Positions 1 to 5,316 of a DNA stretch of 6,383 nt are shown one piece after another (the stretch's first letter is position 1; every line of letters begins with the position of its first letter). Below the pieces are notes generated by a model. That model was not told the origin of the DNA. It saw only the letters and a program-made list of their open reading frames with translations, and ran no database searches. The stretch is taken from the NCBI GenBank assembly GCA_017999075.1, contig JAGOBX010000213.1, positions 1 through 6,383 on the forward strand, read 5' to 3'. Source of the stretch: Candidatus Babelota bacterium (lineage in GTDB: Bacteria; JAGOBX01). Position numbers and translations under genes: made by a program.

Positions 1-37
1 CCCTGGGAAACTTTTTAATATGGATGGAAATAATTTA

Positions 38-198
38 AGTTTTATTGAGTTCGAAACTTTCAAAAATATTTTTTAATGTTTGGTTATTGCGGGTTGCTGA
101 CCGCCGAATAATTCAGCAATTTTATCCTGCGTCAGCCCATTATTCTCATTATGCAGAAAAAATTCCACTTTTACTTTACCATTACTATTCGGTAAAAG
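38..198 (-). pseudogene. RhuM-family (Virulence_RhuM) N-terminal remnant, frameshifted
   Basis: Read on the minus strand, 189-76 encodes NSNGKVKVEFFLHNE, then LTQDKIAELFG and QQPAITKH, followed at once by a TAA. Moving back one base continues the motif as LKNIFESFELNK (76-41). From memory, the RhuM-family N-terminus runs like KVEVxLxNENxWLTQDKIAELFGVQRPAITKHLKNIFESGEL, so the match spans both frames. CATTAAAAAAT would read through if it were CATTTAAAAAAT, so one lost T accounts for the break. There is no start codon: the frame is closed by TAA at 222-220, with no ATG between. After a stop at 37-35 the similarity ends, and the rest of the roughly 330-residue protein is absent from the window. 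RhuM function is unclear; such genes often sit in or near type I R-M loci. The family call is from motif recognition and was not searched. Confidence 0.7.
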
Positions 199-200
199 TG
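157..200 (-). terminator. Possible weak rho-independent terminator of the operon
   Basis: On the minus strand CACTTTTAC (200-192) and GTAAAAGTG (174-166) form a perfect 9-bp stem with a 17-base loop, followed by GAA and six T's (162-157). It lies about 70 bases after the ATPase stop, where an operon terminator would be expected. The stem is AT-rich, the loop long, and the site lies inside the RhuM remnant, so it may be a by-product of that coding sequence. Confidence 0.3.
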
Positions 201-248
201 TTGATTTATTTGGATAAAATTAGAATAAAATAAGACATTGTTTTTTTG

Positions 249-268
249 TTTATAATTCGAAATATAAA
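249..268. repeat. Imperfect AT-rich palindrome after the ATPase stop
   Basis: TTTATA-A-TTCGAA-A-TATAAA is a 20-bp palindrome with one mismatched pair, directly abutting the ATPase stop codon. It is not followed by a T-run in the operon direction, so it is not a standard terminator. It could be a protein-binding site or chance in AT-rich DNA. Confidence 0.3.
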
Positions 269-2131
269 TCATCCAATAGGACATTTTCCTTTTATGAATT
301 CGAAAATAGGACGAAATATTTCGAAATATTTTGATTCAACTGTGGGAACAATATTTTGAGCAAAATTGACTTTTTGCTTATCACTAATAAATTTTATAAA
401 ATTATCTGTTCGAGTTATATCTTCAATAAAATAATTCTCTAATCCTTGAACTCCATAAAATAACAATTCTATCGTTAATAAAGATTTGCCGCCGTATGTT
501 CCTCCAGTATTACTATTAATTACCTGTTTAGCAATCAATGAATTAGAAGGAACAGGTAATAACATTGAGTAGGAATTATAATTTTTATATTTTTTTGTTA
601 AACATTTATATGGATCGCTTTGAATATCATCTCCTAATTGATTCCAATCGTTATACGCTTCATCAAAATCGAAAATAGAAAAAAATATTCTATCACGATA
701 ATTTTGATATAAGTCTGTATCCTTCATCAGATTTCGTAAAAAATTTTTTGAAAATGCGTTTTGTATCTCGAATTTTCTTTTTTCCAAAGGATAAAGCTTG
801 TTCCATGCGGTTTCAAATATCATTTCATCAGAAACTCCTTCAGTAAACAAAATCGGCTGTGTTGTCTTTTTCAAGATTTTGTTAATGCACTTTATGATTT
901 CATTTTCTGAATATGTCATTAGACCGGCGGAGAGTGAAGAAATAATATCTTTTTTGTTTGCTGCGCCTGCTTCTGCAGCATAATTGCGTAATTCGAAATT
1001 TACTAATCGTTCCTGTTCTAAAGCTGCGATAGTTGAAGGGCTGTGAGTAGTTAACAATACATGATTTTTTCGCCGCGCCGGTTCGGAAATCATATTGGTT
1101 TGCTTAAGGAATTCAAATTGCCATTCCGGATGTAAGAATGAATCAGGTTCGTCCATTAGCGTCAGACAATTTCTATCCTGAAATGATTCTAATAATGAAT
1201 ATAAATAAATTGATTGGAACTGACCATCGCTGAAATAATTAATGTCTTGCTGTTGATCATTTTGCAGAGTTACATTAAATTTGATGTCATCGATAATATC
1301 AATAATCTTAATTTCATTAAATAATTCTATTAGTTTATCAACAGAATCGGATTGAAATTCTTTTTTGAATTTTTTTATGCTTATAAAATATTTGTAATAT
1401 GGTTTATTTACATTGGATATATAACCGCTTAGTCGTAATTCGGGAACATCGCAAGTTGATAATCGCCGAAGGAATTCTCTTGCCTGTCCCTCTATTCCCC
1501 AAAAAAGAGTTTTATCATCAGCGCGATCAATTTTAAAAGTGCGCCTAACTATATACGGACGTTTTAATGTGATGATAAATTCTTGCTCAACATTTTGAAT
1601 CCCAAGTTTTTCTTTAATACCTTTAGCAATATTTTCATCAAAAGGTTGTGTAAGAAATATGGTTATAAGTAATTTTTTATATGCCCTGTCAAAATACATA
1701 AATCTATTGAAATCAACATTTTTTCCGCCGCGAAAAAACCGTTTAATCATTGCCTGAAATTTTGAATTTGAATAATTCACATTTTCATTATGTCCGGAAT
1801 AATAGATGAGTATGTTATCAGGCAGCGGTGTATCCGAGATACGTTTTCTCGCTGTTCCGTTAATTTTAAGAATATTATTTTTCCATTCGATTTCAGTAGA
1901 TGCATTATTAATTTCAAATTTAATTGTATATTCAAAACTAATAATCGGCCGAGCCCTTCTATTATTAAACTCATATAAATGCCGAAAAATCTCAATTAAT
2001 GCTTCAAATAAATTTGATTTGCCTGTTCCATTTTTTCCGACAAAAACATCGATAAAACTATTTCCATCAAAATTTAAATTGAACTCTTTTAGATTTTTGT
2101 ATCGACTTATATAAATTGTTTTTAATCTCAT
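269..2131 (-). CDS. OLD-like ATPase with C-terminal TOPRIM-like domain, coupled to hsdS
   Basis: This 620-residue protein has an ABC/SMC-type ATPase split around a long insert: Walker A GKNGTGKS (32-39), signature-like FSDGQ (300-304), Walker B CLTLMDEPD (322-330) and switch His in LLTTHSPST (H363). The C-terminal part resembles a TOPRIM fold: ILFTEGVSDE (catalytic-type E431) and FSIFDFDE (D488, D490), then LLPVP, IELLF and GLENYF. OLD-family nucleases and the ATPase/TOPRIM pairs RloA/RloB and PARIS AriA/AriB share this combination; the exact subfamily is unassigned. A nucleic-acid cleavage or sensing role in phage defence is inferred. The ATG overlaps the hsdS TGA (ATGA) and no Shine-Dalgarno is visible, so translation probably depends on hsdS. 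The N-terminus (MRLKTIYISRYKNLKEF) is typical, supporting this start. No Zn-hook CXXC or PrrC-like anticodon-nuclease domain was seen. Confidence 0.88.
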   Translation of the reverse strand: MRLKTIYISRYKNLKEFNLNFDGNSFIDVFVGKNGTGKSNLFEALIEIFRHLYEFNNRRARPIISFEYTIKFEINNASTEIEWKNNILKINGTARKRISDTPLPDNILIYYSGHNENVNYSNSKFQAMIKRFFRGGKNVDFNRFMYFDRAYKKLLITIFLTQPFDENIAKGIKEKLGIQNVEQEFIITLKRPYIVRRTFKIDRADDKTLFWGIEGQAREFLRRLSTCDVPELRLSGYISNVNKPYYKYFISIKKFKKEFQSDSVDKLIELFNEIKIIDIIDDIKFNVTLQNDQQQDINYFSDGQFQSIYLYSLLESFQDRNCLTLMDEPDSFLHPEWQFEFLKQTNMISEPARRKNHVLLTTHSPSTIAALEQERLVNFELRNYAAEAGAANKKDIISSLSAGLMTYSENEIIKCINKILKKTTQPILFTEGVSDEMIFETAWNKLYPLEKRKFEIQNAFSKNFLRNLMKDTDLYQNYRDRIFFSIFDFDEAYNDWNQLGDDIQSDPYKCLTKKYKNYNSYSMLLPVPSNSLIAKQVINSNTGGTYGGKSLLTIELLFYGVQGLENYFIEDITRTDNFIKFISDKQKVNFAQNIVPTVESKYFEIFRPIFEFIKGKCPIG

Positions 2132-3843
2132 TTGTTTTGTATTTGCGCTAAAACAGCGTCGAATATTTTGATTTTTTTTTCTTCGCTTGATTTTATTTGT
2201 TTATCAAGCGTATCGCAAAGAGTCATAAGCCGCTCGATTTTGGTTACTATACGTTTTTGCTCGGGAAGAGGCGGAAGTGGAAATAAATAATTTCTTAAAA
2301 ATCCTAGTGAAACAAAACTTTGTACTGCCCCAGAAGAGATTGCTTTCATTTTTTTTTGCGTATAAAAAAAATAATAGTAAACAAATTTTGTATTTGGCGT
2401 ATTATCTCGATAATATTTAAAAAGAGCAATATTTTTTATTGAAAATTCATCATTGGTATTTACAATAACCGGATTTCCAATACTACCTATCATTGCAAAA
2501 AGAATATCACCTTTTTCAACTTTAGATCGTTCTATTGTTTTTAAATGATCCTCTTTTGAAATAAATTTTATATCATCAAAACTAAGTTTACCTGTATATA
2601 AATTTTTACTTGTAATAAGCGGGTAACCGACTTGTACATATTTGGGAGTATCATGAGTTCCATCTCTAACATCTAAAGCATCGTTTAATCTTACCCATTC
2701 CCAGCCTTTTGGCAATTCGTATGGAATTTCATTTGGTTTAATTGGCGGCAGCGGTTTAGGTTCTTTAATTTTGCCTTCTTTAATCAGACGCTTTTTTTCT
2801 GATTCAATTTCTTTTAAGAGTTCGGATGCCGGCGGGTCATTTGGGTTCTGCGGCACAAGTTTGCCTTGCATTGCAATTTGGAGTATTGCTTTTTTCAATT
2901 CCAAAATATTTTCCGAAATAGAATATAATTTTGAAAATTGCTTAGTAATAAATTGCCAGGATTTATTAAATTCATTTGGCTGTTTTGAATTTAAAAGCCG
3001 ATTTAACGCAGAAGTATGAACTGCTAATTGTTTTTGATTGCGTTCATTTTTCTGTTTTTCTAATGTATCACATAATGCCATTAGTTGATCAATTTTTGAA
3101 ACGATACGTTTCTGCTCGGTGAAGGATGGAAAAGGAATTAAGAATTTAGCAATATTTGCCATACTTAAATTTGCTCGAGCATTATCAACTTGTTTAGAAA
3201 ACATATATGATAGGCAAATAGAACTATTTAAAAAATATAACAAATAATTTAAATCTGTATATTTGCCAATATATATCAACCTAATTAAACAAACTGCTTG
3301 ATTTATATTTGCAATTTCATCTAAATCGTAATATGCCACTCGACCAATAGAAGCGCCAACAATATTCATTAATATATCGAATTTTTGTAATATTGATCTC
3401 GGTTCTATTTCATTAAATTTGTATTCGACATATTTTTTATTATTAAATTTAAGTTTAAAATTATCTACATTTTCACTTGTTATAAATAAAATCCCATTTG
3501 ATGAATCTGTATAATTTATTCCTTGCCAATTTGGCGATGAACCTTTAGTAATTAAAGCAGAAATCTCCCCCAATCTCACCCACACCCAATTCTCCGGTAA
3601 TTCATACGGTATTTCCTCATTCTTTATCTGCGGCAGCGGTTCCTGTTTTTTGATTTTTCCTTCTTTTAGTAATCTTGATTTTTCAGCTTCGATTTCTTTT
3701 AATAGTTCTTTGGCAGGCTGGTCATTTTTATTTTGCGGCGCGAGTTTACCTTTCATAGCGAGCGATAAAATCAGCCCGCGCAGTTTTTTTATGCCGTCAG
3801 GCGTTTCAAGGGCTATATCAAAACAGCGCTGTAATGAATCCAT
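2128..3843 (-). CDS. hsdS: Type I specificity subunit HsdS with two target recognition domains
   Basis: HsdS recognises a bipartite DNA target and holds HsdM and HsdR in the complex. The 571-residue protein is internally duplicated. Conserved block A occurs at about 24-91 and 319-386 (LAMKGKLAPQN and IAMQGKLVPQN, then IPYELPENWVWVRL and IPYELPKGWEWVRL). Conserved helical block B occurs at 241-264 and 526-549 (TEQKRIVSKIDQLMALCDTL and PEQKRIVTKIERLMTLCDTL). The target recognition domains are the diverged stretches at about 92-237 and 387-522; the second begins with RDGTHDTPKY. Size and architecture fit type IB HsdS (EcoAI/EcoEI, nearly 590 residues). The target sequence cannot be read from the protein. 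The stop TGA overlaps the next gene's ATG (ATGA). Two A9 tracts lie in the second half. The zero-frame end FDAVLAQIQNK looks like a normal HsdS C-terminus, so the frame as given is probably the true one. Confidence 0.96.
   Translation of the reverse strand: MDSLQRCFDIALETPDGIKKLRGLILSLAMKGKLAPQNKNDQPAKELLKEIEAEKSRLLKEGKIKKQEPLPQIKNEEIPYELPENWVWVRLGEISALITKGSSPNWQGINYTDSSNGILFITSENVDNFKLKFNNKKYVEYKFNEIEPRSILQKFDILMNIVGASIGRVAYYDLDEIANINQAVCLIRLIYIGKYTDLNYLLYFLNSSICLSYMFSKQVDNARANLSMANIAKFLIPFPSFTEQKRIVSKIDQLMALCDTLEKQKNERNQKQLAVHTSALNRLLNSKQPNEFNKSWQFITKQFSKLYSISENILELKKAILQIAMQGKLVPQNPNDPPASELLKEIESEKKRLIKEGKIKEPKPLPPIKPNEIPYELPKGWEWVRLNDALDVRDGTHDTPKYVQVGYPLITSKNLYTGKLSFDDIKFISKEDHLKTIERSKVEKGDILFAMIGSIGNPVIVNTNDEFSIKNIALFKYYRDNTPNTKFVYYYFFYTQKKMKAISSGAVQSFVSLGFLRNYLFPLPPLPEQKRIVTKIERLMTLCDTLDKQIKSSEEKKIKIFDAVLAQIQNK
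2172..2210 (-). promoter_or_regulatory. Candidate slippage element: 8-bp hairpin followed by A9 tract
   Basis: On the coding strand a perfect inverted repeat, CGCTTGAT (2210-2203) and ATCAAGCG (2191-2184) with an 11-base A-rich loop, is followed after AAG by nine A's (2180-2172). In the hsdS frame the tract reads GAA AAA AAA, so an A_AAA_AAA heptamer sits in the phase needed for -1 frameshifting. The -1 frame is open from 2200 into the ATPase ATG at 2131. A hairpin before an A-tract is not a terminator, which needs U's on the transcript. The hairpin is upstream of the tract, unlike the usual downstream stimulator of frameshifting, so function is a hypothesis only. Confidence 0.35.
2197..2268 (-). 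repeat. hsdS conserved helical block B, copy 2
   Basis: This encodes residues 526-549, the start of the helix after TRD2. It pairs with 3052-3123; EQKRIV, KI, LM and LCDTL are shared between the copies. Confidence 0.8.
2349..2357 (-). repeat. A9 homopolymer within hsdS TRD2
   Basis: Nine A's on the coding strand encode part of TQKKMK (HsdS residues 495-500). Like the tract at 2172-2180, it places A_AAA_AAA in the reading phase. Gain or loss of one base would garble the rest of TRD2 and the C-terminal helix. Such tracts mediate phase variation in some hsdS genes; here it may simply reflect AT-richness. Confidence 0.6.
2686..2889 (-). repeat. hsdS conserved block A, copy 2
   Basis: This encodes HsdS residues 319-386, leading into the second TRD. 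It pairs with 3571-3774; the repeats are clear at protein level and partly preserved at DNA level, for example the CGGCAGCGGTT stretch on the plus strand. Confidence 0.8.
3052..3123 (-). repeat. hsdS conserved helical block B, copy 1
   Basis: This encodes residues 241-264, the start of the long helix that follows TRD1. It pairs with 2197-2268. In HsdS proteins these helices form the antiparallel spacer that sets the distance between the two half-sites. Confidence 0.8.
3571..3774 (-). repeat. hsdS conserved block A, copy 1
   Basis: This encodes HsdS residues 24-91, ending just before the first TRD. It is a diverged direct repeat of 2686-2889, with shared runs such as KELLKEIEAEK / SELLKEIESEK and KEGKIK. 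It is visibly less AT-rich than the TRD next to it. Such duplicated blocks are where TRDs can be exchanged by recombination. Confidence 0.8.
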
Positions 3844-5291
3844 TACTTTCCTCCAAGCGCCTGCATCAATTCTTTTTTCAACAGCTCGCGTGTTGAAATA
3901 AGTTGTTTTGATAATTCTTCATATTCAGCCATCAGCGTTTCAGGGTCGCCGTATTCGATTTCAACAATATGCGGATTTTTGAAATCGAGATTATAATTTT
4001 TTTCTTCAATTTCTTTTGCAGTAACTTTCCAGGCATATTCATTTGTTTTCCGTTTATTCCACCATTTTTTTTCGCGTTCAAATTCTTCAATAGTCAAGGG
4101 ATTACGGCGCGAATAAGATTTATAACCTTCAGGATATGGATGCTCAAAAAACCATACGAATTTAGTAGGTCCGCATTTATCGAAAAATAAAATATTAGTG
4201 TTAATGTTTGTATATGGACTGAATACGCTTTTCGGCAGACGAACGATTGTATGCAGATTAAAATCCTCAAGCAGTTCCTTTTTCAAAGTTGTTTTCACGC
4301 CCTCGCCAAACAGAAAACCGTCAGGCAGGACAACAGCGGCGCGGCCTGTATCCTGTTTCAATCGATGCATAATAAGCACCATAAATAAATCCGCGGTTTC
4401 GCGCGTTCTGTATTTCAAGGGAAAATTATTTTCAATGCCGTCTTCTTCCATACCGCCAAAAGGCGGATTTGTAATCACAATATCAACCCTGTCCTTTGGT
4501 CCGTAATCTTTGAGCGGTCTGCTCAATGTATTATCGTGTTGAATATTATTTGGCACATCAATTCCGTGAAGCATCATATTTGTAACTGCAAGCATATGCG
4601 GCAGCGGCTTTTTTTCAACGCCAAAAATTGCAGCGGTTAGAATATCGTTGTCATTTCCTGTTTTAATCTGTTTTTTCAAATGTTCAATTGTATTTGTTAA
4701 AAAACCGCCGGTTCCGCAGGCAGGGTCAAGCACAGATTCGCCTAATTGCGGGTTAATGATATCAACCATAAATTGCGTGACTGCGCGCGGTGTATAGTAT
4801 TCTCCGGCATTGCCGGCAGACTGCAGGTCAGCGAGTATTTTTTCATAAATATCATTGAAAAGATGACGGTCATCTGAAGAATTAAAATCAAGATCATTCT
4901 GGATTGTATTTATAACCTGCCTGAGCAGAATCCCTGATTTCATATAATTATATGCGTCTTCAAATATACTGCCTACAACTTTACCCTGCGCCGATACTCC
5001 GGCTGAAGTTGCCAGTCTTTTTAATGCTGGAAAAAGATCGTTATTGACAAAATCAATCAGTTCATCTCCAGTCATACCTTCAGCATTTGCAGCCCAATTT
5101 GTCCATTGAAACCGCGATTGCAGCGGCGATTTATAATTATTGACAGTAATCTTCCATTCTTTTTCTTTATCATCGAATATTTTTAAAAACAAAAGCCAGA
5201 CCATCTGGCTTATACGCTGGGCGTCGCCGTCAACGCCGACATCCTTTCGCATTATATCCTGAATAGTTTTAATCAATGTGTTAATTGGCAT
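3843..5291 (-). CDS. hsdM: Type I DNA methyltransferase subunit HsdM (N6-adenine)
   Basis: HsdM transfers a methyl group from S-adenosylmethionine to N6 of adenine in the site chosen by HsdS, and forms part of both the M2S methylase and the R2M2S restriction complex. The 482-residue protein has the usual HsdM N-terminal helical domain (MPINTLIKTIQDIMRK to about residue 155), then YYTPRAV (165-171, SAM-binding motif X region), motif I DPACGTGGF (189-197) and the catalytic motif IV NPPF (275-278, within DIVITNPPFGG). The C-terminal part has the family-typical TNINTNILFFDK (361-372). Length is close to type IB methylases of the EcoAI/EcoEI kind, which are about 490 residues. The start is supported by the GGGGA site and by the conserved N-terminus. 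The TAA stop overlaps the hsdS ATG by one base (TAATG). All catalytic residues are present, so the protein looks functional. Confidence 0.97.
   Translation of the reverse strand: MPINTLIKTIQDIMRKDVGVDGDAQRISQMVWLLFLKIFDDKEKEWKITVNNYKSPLQSRFQWTNWAANAEGMTGDELIDFVNNDLFPALKRLATSAGVSAQGKVVGSIFEDAYNYMKSGILLRQVINTIQNDLDFNSSDDRHLFNDIYEKILADLQSAGNAGEYYTPRAVTQFMVDIINPQLGESVLDPACGTGGFLTNTIEHLKKQIKTGNDNDILTAAIFGVEKKPLPHMLAVTNMMLHGIDVPNNIQHDNTLSRPLKDYGPKDRVDIVITNPPFGGMEEDGIENNFPLKYRTRETADLFMVLIMHRLKQDTGRAAVVLPDGFLFGEGVKTTLKKELLEDFNLHTIVRLPKSVFSPYTNINTNILFFDKCGPTKFVWFFEHPYPEGYKSYSRRNPLTIEEFEREKKWWNKRKTNEYAWKVTAKEIEEKNYNLDFKNPHIVEIEYGDPETLMAEYEELSKQLISTRELLKKELMQALGGK
3850..3854 (-). promoter_or_regulatory. 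Strong Shine-Dalgarno of hsdS inside the hsdM 3' end
   Basis: GGAGG lies 6 bases before the hsdS ATG at 3843 and also encodes the Gly-Gly near the HsdM C-terminus. Together with the TAATG stop-start overlap it fixes the hsdS start and implies translation of S coupled to M. It is the strongest Shine-Dalgarno in the window. Confidence 0.8.
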
Positions 5292-5298
5292 TTATTAT

Positions 5299-5303
5299 TC
5301 CCC
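5299..5303 (-). promoter_or_regulatory. Ribosome binding site of hsdM
   Basis: GGGGA lies 7 bases before the ATG at 5291, in the 25-bp gap after hsdR. The gap is too short to hold an obvious promoter of its own, so hsdM is probably translated from the hsdR transcript or from a promoter inside hsdR that I could not identify. Confidence 0.6.
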
Positions 5304-5316
5304 GTTTTTTTTGAAA

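Noticed and set aside
2-76. Plus-strand open frame entering from the left edge (24 codons, ending TAA at 74-76), possibly the C-terminus of a neighbouring gene
   Set aside because: It is too short to recognise, and its last third is exactly antisense to the RhuM LKNIFESFEL segment. It cannot be excluded without sequence left of position 1.
45-233. 62-codon plus-strand frame at the left end
   Set aside because: It is antisense to the RhuM-like remnant, has no Shine-Dalgarno, and its product resembles nothing; the opposite strand carries the recognisable motif.
269-2131. Identification of the ATPase as RloC or PrrC anticodon nuclease
   Set aside because: There is no coiled-coil CXXC zinc hook, and the C-terminus has TOPRIM-like motifs and not an anticodon-nuclease domain.
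2184-2210. The 8-bp hairpin near the hsdS end as an intrinsic terminator
   Set aside because: On the operon transcript it is followed by A's, not U's. On the plus strand the T-run lies before the hairpin.
798-4506. Plus-strand frames of 60-100 codons inside the ATPase, hsdS and hsdM genes (798-983, 1790-1978, 1806-2114, 2771-3019, 3650-3901, 3969-4190, 4198-4506) and the minus-strand frame 1777-1995
   Set aside because: All lie within strongly supported genes in other frames; translations are low-complexity or lack any family resemblance.
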